Positions 38,646 to 48,883 of a stretch of DNA of 64,000 nucleotides are shown here, piece after piece. Under the pieces are notes generated by a model, which did no database searches, had not been told where the DNA came from, and saw only the letters and a list, made by a program, of their open reading frames with translations. The stretch is from Warburgia ugandensis. Lineage: Eukaryota > Streptophyta > Magnoliopsida > Canellales > Canellaceae. The stretch spans positions 7,890,327 to 7,954,326 of the forward strand of contig CP141137.1 of the NCBI GenBank assembly GCA_035236585.1, written 5' to 3'. Each line of letters begins with the position of its first letter. The first letter of the stretch is position 1. The position numbers and the translations under genes were made by a program.

Positions 38646-40721
38646 TCACCAGTAGTCCAGACAAGAACACAACCCTTCTCTAAATCTGTGAAACCGGTGT
38701 CGATCCCTTACAATTATTTCTCTTTGGTAGATCTTTGAGACTAACTTGGTGTAAGTGTGACAGTCTCTACACACTCTAAGATTCTTTGCTATCCTGATGG
38801 GCGTTCCTTGGCTAACGTTGATGATCCCAAAAGCAATTGCTAGCTTCTCACTGTGGTAAGACAGTGCTATTTCCTTCTCTTCCTCATCAGCCATGTTCAT
38901 CAGCATCTGAGATGTATCTTGAATATATCCAACCATCTTCAATTGTCTCTCAATTTCACCCAACAATGAATAGATTTCTTTACTTTGAACATGACTCGTG
39001 TCCCCAACAAAAAACTCATGAACCACCCCATTCCACTCTAAGAAACTGCAACCTCTTTCTTTCTTGATCCCTTTCTCTTCCATCACTCTCCTTGTCTCTC
39101 GAGCATCCTCCCATCGACCAGCAGCTGCATAAATATTCGATAAGAGAACATACCGGCCTCCATCATGAGGTTCTAATGAGATTAGATGCTTACCAACTCG
39201 CTCGCCCACTTCAACATTGTTGTGGGTTCTACAAGCAGACATTAAAGTGCCCCATTGAGAAGCCTGAGGCTCCATGGGCATGTTGATTATGACCTTCTCA
39301 GCCTCTTGAACTAGCCCTGCTCGCCCAAGAAGATCAGCTACACATCCATAATGTTCACTGCAAGGCTCGATACCATAATCCTTCTTCATTGAGTCAAAAA
39401 TTTCAAGTCCCTCTTTAACCATTCCTGCATGTGTGCAAGCACACAGTAACCCGATGAATGTGGTTCCATTTGGCATCAGTCCATAACTCTTCATCCTTGA
39501 GAAGAGCTCCAAGGCATCTTGCCCATGGCCATGCATGGCAAGCCCTCCAATCATGGAGTTCCACAATATGACATCCTTCTCATGTGCTACATTGAACACC
39601 TGCAGAGCAACATCTAAGCAACCACACTTGGCATACATATCTACGAGAGCCGTAGCAAGGACCACGTTCATATCTCTCTCTAGATTATTCTCCACATATT
39701 TGTGCACCCATCTTCCTTGATCAAGTGCACCCAAGTTAGCACAAGCCTTTAAAACTGTCGCAAGAGTGATTGTATCAGGTTTTATCCCCAAGACTTGCAT
39801 CTCATTAAACAGTTCTAGTGCCTGTATGAAACCACCACTCCTTACATAGCCATCAATCATGGCACTCCAAGAAACCAAGCTTCTGTTCGGCATTCTCTCA
39901 AACAAATCCCTCGCAGATTGAACATCTCCATGTTTCCCATAGCCAGAAATCATTGAATTCCAAGAAATGAAATCCAAATTCAAGCTACTATCAAACAAAA
40001 TACGAGCCTCCCTTAAACAACCCATGTTACAATACACAGTCATAAGAGAGTTTCTAACAACAAGCAAATCTTCCACCCCATGTTTCAAAATCTGGCCATG
40101 CATTTTCCTTCCCAGCCAATTTTCACTACTACCCACCATGCAAGCCTTCACAACAAGGGCAAATGTGTAATTGTTTGGTGGGATCCTTCTTGCAAGCATT
40201 TGAAAATAGTATCCAATGGCAGGGTGAGGTGAGTCATTCTTTGTGTGGGCCAAGATCATGGCATTCCAAGTGTAAACATCCGGTCGATCCACCGATTCAA
40301 AGACGACATGAGCATATTGTCGGTCGCCGGAATCTGACTTCAGGCAAAACTCGACAATACGACTGGCCGCAAAAGTGTCTCTGATGAGGCCAGAAGTGAT
40401 GGTGTACGCATGCAGTGTCTTAGGATCTATGGATTTGTTGTAGGCAACTTCTAACAGCGATAATATTGGGTGGTTTGGAATATATTTGCTGCCCAAATCT
40501 GAGGTAATGCTCCTGGAAAATGACACACAGATTGACCGAAAATGTGGTGAGTGTAGGATGGGAACGGAAGTTCTCAGGCACTGCCGGAGGTAAATTATTT
40601 GCATGACGCTGGCTTTTGGAATTCTAATGTAGCTAATGCTTACATATAAAATGTAGGAGTTGGTGCCAAACTCTTGGAGTTGTTTACCAGAAACAAAACA
40701 AAAACCAAAAACCTTTTGCAT
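38646..40721 (-). CDS. DYW-class pentatricopeptide repeat protein (691 aa, no intron)
   Basis: It is probably a site-specific C-to-U RNA editing factor in mitochondria or plastids. The N-terminus is basic and hydrophobic and looks like an organelle presequence; either residue 1 or Met40 (40604; MQIIYLRQCLRTSVPILHS) could be the start. A TATAAAAA box at 40794-40801 allows the upstream start. PLS-type repeats fill about residues 110-520 (DVYTWNAMILAHTK, DFISWNSMISGYGKHG, SLVSWSAMIDGYVRSGG, ALVDMYAKCGCLDVA, DVILWNSMIGGLAMHG). E and E+ motifs follow (GCSFLEWNGVVHEFFVGD). The DYW domain (about 556-691) keeps the deaminase-type zinc signature, HSEKLAIAFG and CRDCH, and ends CSCLDYW. The frame is intact and intronless, as usual for the family. 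RNA targets cannot be read from the sequence. Confidence 0.95.
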   Translation of the reverse strand: MQKVFGFCFVSGKQLQEFGTNSYILYVSISYIRIPKASVMQIIYLRQCLRTSVPILHSPHFRSICVSFSRSITSDLGSKYIPNHPILSLLEVAYNKSIDPKTLHAYTITSGLIRDTFAASRIVEFCLKSDSGDRQYAHVVFESVDRPDVYTWNAMILAHTKNDSPHPAIGYYFQMLARRIPPNNYTFALVVKACMVGSSENWLGRKMHGQILKHGVEDLLVVRNSLMTVYCNMGCLREARILFDSSLNLDFISWNSMISGYGKHGDVQSARDLFERMPNRSLVSWSAMIDGYVRSGGFIQALELFNEMQVLGIKPDTITLATVLKACANLGALDQGRWVHKYVENNLERDMNVVLATALVDMYAKCGCLDVALQVFNVAHEKDVILWNSMIGGLAMHGHGQDALELFSRMKSYGLMPNGTTFIGLLCACTHAGMVKEGLEIFDSMKKDYGIEPCSEHYGCVADLLGRAGLVQEAEKVIINMPMEPQASQWGTLMSACRTHNNVEVGERVGKHLISLEPHDGGRYVLLSNIYAAAGRWEDARETRRVMEEKGIKKERGCSFLEWNGVVHEFFVGDTSHVQSKEIYSLLGEIERQLKMVGYIQDTSQMLMNMADEEEKEIALSYHSEKLAIAFGIINVSQGTPIRIAKNLRVCRDCHTYTKLVSKIYQREIIVRDRHRFHRFREGLCSCLDYW

Positions 40722-40793
40722 TTGTTACTTAGGGGCTTTGAATGCGGATTCTGAGAGTACGTCCAGTGTGGAGGAAGCAGGTTCAAATGGCTC

Positions 40794-40801
40794 TTTTTAT
40801 A
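40794..40801 (-). promoter_or_regulatory. TATA box of the PPR gene
   Basis: TATAAAAA on the minus strand, about 73 bp upstream of the longest-frame ATG at 40721 and 190 bp upstream of Met40. Confidence 0.55.
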
Positions 40802-40985
40802 GTTCCACATCTAGATAGGCCACCCGGAGACATCTCATTTAGTTGAACCTTCTATTCTACTACGAAGAACGCTGAACTGACCGCACTATCACTCAGGTGC
40901 GGTCTAGCAGTTAACATTTTTTTATTTTATTTTTTTACTTTCATTTTTGCATGAACCTTCTATTCATCTCATTGTTCTAAACTGT

Positions 40986-41126
40986 TTTGAGGTCACGGAT
41001 TTAAGGCATATAAACAGCCTTTTGCAAAAATGAAAGGTAAGGCTGCGTACTATAGGCCCTTATGGTCCGCCCCTTCCCCGGACCCTGCATAGGCAGGAGC
41101 TTCATGCCTCGGGGCTGCCCTTTTTC
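40986..41126 (+). mobile_element. Au-type SINE, 5'-truncated
   Basis: It begins within the B box (TTGAGGTCACGGATTTAAGG) and ends GGGCTGCCCTTTTT. It is flanked by a 14-bp direct repeat, TTGTTCTAAACTGT, at 40972-40985 and 41127-41140. Confidence 0.92.
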
Positions 41127-41346
41127 TTGTTCTAAACTGTCCGTTTTTAACCAACACATGTTAAATGTGATCAATAGATGATCTTGTGGTGCAATTAGTT
41201 TAGCATTCTTTGTCTACTATATACTGAAACAAAAAAGTTTGACACCCACTCTTCATTTTTTATGACAAGTGGCACTTGTGTTATTTATCTATTTTCAGTG
41301 TTGAGGTTTGATGAGATTTTTGCATCCTTAATTATCCATAAATTTT

Positions 41347-41515
41347 GGGTGCAACAGTTGAGTTGTAATCTTGTGAATTGGAATTCATGGGTTAAAGGTG
41401 TGGCAACAGCCTCTTGCATATTCAAGGTAAGGTTGCATACGATAAACCCTTTGTAATCTGCCCCTTCCTCGAATGTCGTATATGTGTAAGAGCTTCGCAT
41501 GCCGAGCTATCTTGT
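41347..41515 (+). mobile_element. Au-type SINE, full length but degenerate
   Basis: The body follows the SINE order (GGGTGCAACAGTTGAGTTG, CATGGGTTAAAGGTGTGG, CAACAGCCTCTTGCATA, CTGCCCCTTCCTCG). The flanking direct repeats are TTAATTATCCATAAATTT at 41328-41346 and TTAATTATTCATAAATATT at 41516-41534. Confidence 0.82.
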
Positions 41516-41730
41516 TTAATTATTCATAAATATTTTTCTCAAAAAATTCTCCCTAAATTTTTAGAATCTCCCATTCCTAGTAAATGGAATTTAAGTGCTC
41601 TAATTAGGGGGAGGTAAACTCTCTTTGTATACATACATATTTTTTCTTACTACACAATCTCATTAAGCATAATATATATAGTTCAGTTTTAATTCAGTTT
41701 TAAAGCTACTCTCTCATTGGTTCAACTGGC

Positions 41731-41733
<3 letters not shown>

Positions 41734-41812
<79 letters not shown>
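41734..41812. repeat. (CT)n microsatellite, about 79 bp
   Basis: An uninterrupted CT dinucleotide run. Confidence 0.97.
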
Positions 41813-41815
<3 letters not shown>

Positions 41816-42789
41816 GAGTGGCCGGAAGAGTGGAATTACCCGGAAATTTGCCCAAAGTTTCATTTCACCATGTGCTCTGTTTCCCACTCGATTAGGGAAG
41901 GAAATCTTCAAAACATAAGTGACAAATGTGCACCGAGAGGTGACGCCTTGTCTATCCATGCAACTCACTGTGCATGTTTGTTGCTCTACCGTTCTGTTTT
42001 TCTTGCAAATCACAGCAAAACGGTATCAGGATGTTGAACATTTTGCTTGAAAGCTTGGTATTGCAGAACTGCTTCAACTTGTTAATCTGTCCTTACGTTA
42101 AAAGCATTCCTACTAACCTCTAATCTAGCCATCTGCTAATAGGACAGTGCGGAGAGCTAGCATCAACTACAGAGGCACCTCTAAAGGGGCCATATCACTC
42201 TAATTAAATCAATAACCTCAGCCATTCTAGAATCCAAATTATTCTTTTCTATATTGAAATCTATTTTCCTTGAGATTGAGAAAAAACAAAGAAGAATGCT
42301 AAACCAAAGACCAAACAAAGCGCCATTTTTTGCACGAAAGGGCACTGACCAATTCATCTGATTCCTTTTGCTTTGAATGTTTCCCAACCAAAAACCCATG
42401 AAGTTTGAATGATTCTAATATTTCTGAAAGCCCATATTAGGTCATTGAATTTGAACTATTGTTAACAAAGGTACTTTCTCTTTAGTAGGAAAAATTCAAA
42501 GCAAGATGAATCAGATAGAATGGTAGGATCATCCAATAGTAAGCCATTCATACAAAAAACTGGAACTCTGGTTTTGGGACTTCCTTTGGAATCACTTTGG
42601 CAATGAAAGAGATTATCATGCTATCAATTGAGAGAATTTGTGATCATAAATTCAAGAAGTGCGATATTTGACAATGTAGGGTGTGTGAGTTACCTGTTCA
42701 AAGAACACACACACGCATATATATTGGAATGTCTTAACAAGCTCTCAATCCTTATGGGTTCTTCTTGTCCTGGCAAAGTATATCAAAGA

Positions 42790-42793
<4 letters not shown>

Positions 42794-42833
<40 letters not shown>
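42794..42833. repeat. (TA)n microsatellite, about 40 bp
   Basis: An uninterrupted TA dinucleotide run directly before the L1 fragment. Confidence 0.97.
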
Positions 42834-42836
<3 letters not shown>

Positions 42837-42859
42837 ATAACTTGCCAAGCAAATGATCT

Positions 42860-43960
42860 CCATGCTGAAATCCTAACCTCAAATGCAGACATTGGCTTCA
42901 AGAAGGCGCGTGCTTGATAGTTAGCAAGGGTGATTCTGTCCATCTTTGGCTTGACGATTGGTATGGAGGTCCATTAATTCAATTGATCAATTTCTCTGTT
43001 TCTGCATCATTAATCTCAAAACGCAGCCCTCTTACATTACTGATAGAGAGCAGGAATTATGGAGATTGAACCTTGTTAAATGGCTCCCTGATTTAATCAA
43101 AGATAAAATCAGGAAAATTAAAAATCATGCCAATTATATTGATGAACATGTATGGTCTCCTTCCAATCAGGGCATTTTTCAGTAAAATCGGCATATCTCC
43201 TACAAAAAGAATGCCCTCCCCTTTGCACAACTTGGAAAAAGCTGTGGAAGATCCCATGCCAACCTAAAATCCAAACATCTCTTTGGCAAGTTCTGTTTAT
43301 TTTTTTATAAAAAAAGAAAGAAAAAAAAAAGAAGAGGATTCTAGTAAAGGCTGATATCTTTTGGACAATACCAAATCAAAGGCTTTGCCTATTTGGCACA
43401 GTTAAGAAGAGACTGTGCGGCATCTTTTCCTTACCTGCCCCAATATTACCCCCGTAAGGAATGAGCTTGCCAAAATTTTCATATAAAAATGCCCCATTAT
43501 CACCAATATTAATGAAGCTTTTAGTACTTGATCAAAAAAAAGGACCCAAATACTTGACAATTAATTTCAATCTTATTCCCCATGACTATTGCATATCTTC
43601 TATGGTCTACATGAAAATTTCAAAGTGAGTGTATCCACAATAATGCTCCATTTAACCAAAAGTAAGTTATCTCATTTTGGAAAGCTCATTTGTTGAGTAA
43701 TCAAACTCTCTTGAAAAATGGCATTTCTCCTACCAAGCCAATATCCAACTTTATATGAGTAAATAGGCAATCTCATTCCTGTTCGGAAATCCATGATTAT
43801 GATCAAATGGAATCCTCCCCCTAGTGGTGCTTTTCATCAGCCAGCTTTTGACAGCTCTGCCATCATAGAATAAAATATGGTGGTCGCTTTATTGGGGGAT
43901 CATGCAAATTTTTTGAAGAATGATCAAGCAACTAAGCTCCATGGGAAGCGTTATTGGACA
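42860..43960 (+). mobile_element. L1-type LINE, 3' fragment
   Basis: The plus strand reads, over several frames, as the C-terminal part of a plant L1 polyprotein: SKGDSVHLWLDDWYGGPLI, then LWRLNLVKWLPDLIKDKIRKI, HVWSPSNQGIFSVKSAYLL and WKKLWKIPCQPKIQTSLWQVL. VIKWNPPPSGA at about 43810 marks the entry to the RNase H region. This domain order (post-RT, zf-RVT, RNase H) is standard for plant L1. Many breaks; 5'-truncated. Confidence 0.75.
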
Positions 43961-45604
43961 GGTTAAAAGTTGCTAATGATCTTGGTATTAAAAATTTAGA
44001 GGTTTAGAGAGCTTCTTTGGTCGGAATTCGGAAGATGGAGATGGAGCAGGACTAAAATGGCAATTCCAGATGTCCACGTAATTTGGCATAACCAATTTGA
44101 CCATCTCTTTTAATTTTAGCAAGGAATTGAAGGTGCAAAGTGAAGGTGACATTTGATTGGCTATGGAAAAGTTTCTAACTATTATTTCCTCTAACTTTTT
44201 CTGTTTTCTACTTAAATTAACACACCTACATATATATATATAGCTAAGTGTTGTGAAGGAAATTACCAAGAACGTATTATCTTAATTCCCAATTCTATAT
44301 AAAAAGTACTATCTTGAACTTCTTACCAAGTATAACTAGTAGAGGTGCATGTTGCTTGTTTGGTTAGACTTTAGTTCCCTTCGTTTTTTAGTAATCGTAA
44401 CTGATTGTGAGAAAGGCTAACTATTAGCCAAGGATGGAGAGGGGTTCCTACACCTTCCTCAAGAAGTGCTAGAAATATTGCACTCGCTCTTTTTAGTTGC
44501 ACCTTCGTAACCTGTTCATCCATGGATGGACCTCTGGCTCTTCTAGATGTGAGCATTTGACATCCTTAGACAGTTCATCTTTTATGTTAAAATATATACC
44601 AGACCAGCCTGAATTCTGATAGCAACAGAGAACTACACCAAATGGATGGAAGTTAAACGAAGCACAGGAATCACCTCCAAAGCCGTTATGAGATTCATCA
44701 TAAAAAATCTCCTTTTATTACTAAGGCCTACGAAAGATCTTTGTCACAGACAAAGGGCGAGAGGCTCTCTTGTTGGGTGCACCTAGAAACTTAACTCAGG
44801 GCTTAACTAAAAAATCATTAATGACTTGAGCTAACTTTCCACATGGCCCTCTAAAAGGCCCTTCCTGTAGACGCGGTTTAAGCGTCTGCAATTATAAGAC
44901 TCCAAATAACTAGACTAGAAACAAACCTTATTTCAGCAATGGAGAGCCGTTGAAAGGCAACTCTTTGAGAAGGAGACCTCTCTTTTTTCTCTCTTGATGT
45001 TATTAATATGACACTTTTACAGAATTTTGGGTGATCTAATCCATTCATGTCGTTCAGTCTCTTCTAGATTTGCTATCGTTAGATGATTATAGCTACAGCG
45101 GAACTGAATTTTTAAATCACAAAAATTGGAATTTTAAACATTGTAAACTAGTGGGTAAAAGTATCCGGTAGGCATGAATTATCATAGGTCATGTCATCAG
45201 CATTTTTCTTAGAATAAAACCCGTCTTGACTTTTTAATTGCTTCCAAAGCTGTAGAATATGTTAGCCAGACTTTCCCTTTTCGATAGGCTGAAATTATGG
45301 AACAGTAGATGGGTTTTCCTGTAGTTTGTTTGAAGTTGCCAATTCCTCATACCGCCCTTGCCATGGTGGTTCCTACAAAACCGTTGTAATATTTTGTTTT
45401 ATGAGTAAGTATGAGTAAGCGTATTGCCAGAAAAAGGAAGAAAAAAAACCCACTGGAGAAACGTAAAGTTGGAGGCAAAACGCAGAAACAATGCAGTAAG
45501 GTTGGCAAGTAATTCCGAATTTGATAGATTCTAACGGATTACAGGCGGTAATTTCTTAAGCAACTCCGGCAAGCTTCTAAATAACTTCAAAGGTGTTGAA
45601 TAAG
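43961..45604. other. Intergenic region upstream of the RALF-like gene
   Basis: No gene is supported. A short (TA)n run is at 44229-44242. Confidence 0.5.
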
Positions 45605-45612
45605 TATAAAAA
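45605..45612 (+). promoter_or_regulatory. TATA box of the RALF-like gene
   Basis: TATAAAAA ends 40 bp before the ATG at 45653. It lies inside the upward extension of the same open frame, which argues against the upstream in-frame ATG at 45593 as the start. Confidence 0.65.
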
Positions 45613-45652
45613 AGGGGTTTGTGCAGGACCAGTTTCAGCTTACCCCTCAACA

Positions 45653-45889
45653 ATGGCCACCCATCGCAGTTACACTGCTGTTCTGCTTGTGTTCATTCTG
45701 TGTATGGGAACAACTGTGATCCCTTGTTTGGGCAAAAAATGGATAGAGTATCCTCCCTCATTGAAACCGCCGTGTCCTCCAGGAGGCTGTCCCAAGGATT
45801 TACCAGCACCGGGTGCAGAAAGGCCATACCATAGAGGTTGTAATCCGATAACGAGGTGCAGAAGATATCCCCCTGGTCATCGTGCTTAG
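45653..45889 (+). CDS. RALF-like secreted cysteine-rich peptide (78 aa)
   Basis: The start is ATG 45653 in a good plant context (CAACAATGGCC), 40 bp after a TATA box. Residues 1-27 (MATHRSYTAVLLVFILCMG...CLG) look like a cleaved signal peptide, leaving a mature peptide of about 51 residues starting KKWIEYPPSL. The C-terminal PYHRGCNPITRCRR matches the conserved RALF tail (NPYxRGCxxITRCRR), and WIEYPPSL stands where RALFs have YISY. RALF peptides are apoplastic signals read by CrRLK1L receptors such as FERONIA. Oddities: the first two cysteines are only four residues apart (CPPGGC), the middle is Pro-rich, no RRxL propeptide cleavage site is seen, and a YPPGHRA tail follows the last Cys. A divergent RALF is the best call; another small secreted Cys-rich family is possible. 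Confidence 0.7.
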   Translation: MATHRSYTAVLLVFILCMGTTVIPCLGKKWIEYPPSLKPPCPPGGCPKDLPAPGAERPYHRGCNPITRCRRYPPGHRA

Positions 45890-46312
45890 CATTTCTTAAA
45901 GGGACTTCGGTAGAGCAAGTGAAAGTGATGAGAAGGTCCAACAAAGCCAAGTAGCTAGTCTCCAAAGTGTTTCTGTTTCTTTAGTTAGTTTTTAGCTTTT
46001 GCCGAAAATAATTACCATGAAATAATGGACTGTGTCGCTTTCGGGTACAATGGCTAAATCTAGTTTCCTGATAGTTGTTGTTCAATTTTGACTCTTTGTT
46101 GTTCTTTCTAACACCATATTATTAAATAAATTTAGAAGAATATAATCTCAGTAAACACTAGATCAATCGGCCAGGCCAACAGATTTCTACTGCAGTTGTT
46201 TGCAGACAACTCACATCTTCCTAAGAATATGCTTCCATGCTAGTTTGGATGCCTTTCCCTTAATGTTGGGATCGATTTAGAAGCATGAGTTGGATTTTAT
46301 GAGTTGAAGAAG

Positions 46313-46450
46313 AACCTTAGTACAACTGTTGAATTGTTGGCCTGTGACCTGCAGTTTACAGGTTCAAGGCATGAAAATAGCGTCTTGCAAAATAAAAGAT
46401 AAGACTATATACTATAGACTCTTTACAGTTCACCTTTTCCCGGACAAGCT
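46313..46450 (+). mobile_element. Au-type SINE, degenerate copy
   Basis: TAGTACAACTGTTGAATTG, GTTTACAGGTTCAAGGCATG, GAAAATAGCGTCTTGCAAAA and TTCACCTTTTCCCGGAC are in SINE order. Diverged, with the 3' end lost. Confidence 0.65.
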
Positions 46451-48107
46451 TTCGTTTAGGTGCAAACAAAAGTTAGATATCATCCTGATTTTGACTTACC
46501 AGAGTGTAGACACACATTTCCTTGGCATGGGAATGATAATCTATGGATAAACCTATTGAAGGATTGTGAATTATCCCTTTCAGTTGGCAACCCTAAAGCA
46601 TGGATTAATTAATAGAAACACAGATAACATAGCTTGGAACCCTTGGTTTTTTTCTTCTTTAGTAATTTTGTCCATGTCATAGGGCAGCAAAATAGCAGTA
46701 TGGAAAATTGTTATCCATGAATAATTAAATAAATGGATTGTTATCTTGATTACCAATCATCCCCACGTTGCATTCTTTCTGTTCTTTTTTTCTTTTCTTT
46801 TCTGAATGGCCATTTTCTCTGTTCTCTAACAAGAAAATCCCAAATTCATTCATTCGAATGTTTACAAGCAGGCCTAGGTAGATGCAATCTAAATACAAAT
46901 AATTAGGAAGATATTTTTGGCTGTTAAAAGTTGTAATATAATTATTAACAACTAAAAATCCTAATACAGTTGAAGAGGAATGCTAAACCAATGGCACGAT
47001 AGGTGCTGTCTAGCAAGTACATTATGTGGAGCTGTCTTTGCATGATCAAAATTGTTCATCTCATGGCCCCAACTTTATATTTTTTATAGTTTTAAAATAT
47101 ATGTTCCCTCTTCTAAGAAGCAATGAAATATTTATAAGTTTTCTAAAGTGTCCCTTTTTTAGCATTATTTGTTAAATGCTAGAATCATCTTCACATATCT
47201 TTGTTCTATAAGACATTTAAATATGGAGCAATTAATTAGTTGAATCATTTAAAGGTAAGCCGCAGAAAATGTGATCACTGGATCGCACCACTAGTACTAT
47301 CAATTTAGCATTCCTCTTAGTTGAATAAGTGAGGCCACTGAATAATCATAAGTTCTCTCCTACTTTTCTCTAATATTTCTTTTTTTAATAGTTAATACAA
47401 ATATAACTTTTAAATAAGAAATCTATGTCTCTCTCTCTCGCTAGTCTTTCTATTGGGGCCTTCTAATATATATTGCAATAGACTCTTGAAAGTATCCGTC
47501 GCTCATTTCTACCAAGGATCATCTAGATAGCTCTGGCTAATTTTAAGTTTGTGTAACAAGCCTGTTACCCAGTAATGAGAAAAAACAAAACCAAACTTTG
47601 AAGACAAGGAAAATCGCCGAAGTTGTAGAATCTGCATCAGAGGCACTAAAATGTTCCAGAGGAAAAGATCAAAGAAAAGAAATTCCTTGGCTGAGAGACT
47701 ACCAAATTTGTAGATTCTGTTGCCGGTTAGGTTCTTATTGGTCCCATCTTTGAAGTTGCAAGCCTAGACTTGGTGAATGCTACGTCTTGTCTTTATTTGG
47801 AGTGCGAATATGCTTGATGCTCCTTAGAGAGAATGTTAGTACTCTGATTTCCTTTTAGTTTTGACAGGATAACCAAAATAGCTTAAGAAAAGCAATAGCA
47901 TTTAGCTCAGCAGACTCTTAATCTCGCCTTCAACAAGTGTAAGGGCATGGTATCTAGTCACCTCTCATTCTAATAATATACACACACACAGAAACTTCCT
48001 CTTTCTGCAACCTAGGGCTTTTCTTCCATGGTTATAGTTTGAAAGGTAATTTTTGTGTTAGATATTTAGTATTTGAGAATAAGAAGTATGGTTTTGCACA
48101 GTGAGGG

Positions 48108-48136
48108 TTTTGAGCACCGGGGCTGCCCCTTTTTTA
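48108..48136 (+). mobile_element. Au-type SINE, 3' end relic
   Basis: TTTGAGCACCGGGGCTGCCC followed by a T run is the SINE 3' end. Only about 30 bp remain. Confidence 0.55.
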
Positions 48137-48883
48137 CCAATGTAGGAGGCAAGCATACTAGTCCATCCAAACGTAAAAGCCAACAAGATAATATGACCAG
48201 GTAGAAAAGCATCTAGATCCTGAAAAAGAATACTGAGTAATCAAACACGGAAAGAATTAAGCCTACATCCATCCACAGCAAGATGCAGTAAATCAGTGAC
48301 CAGTTGATTTTCTACTCGTCCACAAACCGTGCATAGAAAGATAAAATCCAAATTCAAACTCTTTCAGTGTCAGCAATTATAGTTGATGTTCGAACATCAA
48401 TGCAAAGGCCGTACGGCAGAAACAGATTAGCTACGAGGCTCACCAGCCAGTGGCAGCCGGTCCAAGTAGCTGATAAATTCCATCCATGAAAAAACTGAGT
48501 TAACACCAGATCATTCCTCGATCTAGCTGCTTTTCATAGCCGAAAAGACCCATCCAAACTACAAACACGGTATTGTCATAAGTTGCTTGGGCTGTATTTG
48601 AAGTTTCATATGTTTGTTCCCAGGTATTACGGAGAACTGTAACGCCAGGTAAACTGAAAACAACTGCTAAATATGGCTGTTTCACTTTCCCAAGAGCTCT
48701 TCATAAGCACACAGAGACAGATTCGCCAGAAAGGCTTGCAAGAAAATTTTAATGTAAAGCTGAACCCCACGAGCTTTATTTGAGAGCATAATTAGAAGAT
48801 TGCCTATGGAACTGACCTTTTGATAGATAACATTGTGACAATACCATACGGTGGTAGGTTTTGCAAGGAAGTTAACGAGTATT

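Larger units (their letters stand above)
41535..42859. other. Intergenic region with dinucleotide repeats
   Basis: It holds a (CT)n run at 41734-41812 and a (TA)n run at 42794-42833. The frames reading through the CT run are artefacts. Nothing else is recognised. Confidence 0.55.
45890..48499. other. Intergenic region between the RALF-like and SWAP70 genes
   Basis: It contains two SINE relics (46313-46450 and 48108-48136) and no supported gene. A CT-rich patch is at about 47427-47440. Confidence 0.5.

Noticed and set aside
38837-40384. Several plus-strand frames across the PPR gene
   Set aside because: They are shadows of the 691-codon minus-strand frame.
45593-45652. Upstream in-frame ATG giving a 98-aa RALF-like product
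   Set aside because: The extension covers a TATAAAAA box and would put the signal peptide 20 residues inside the protein.
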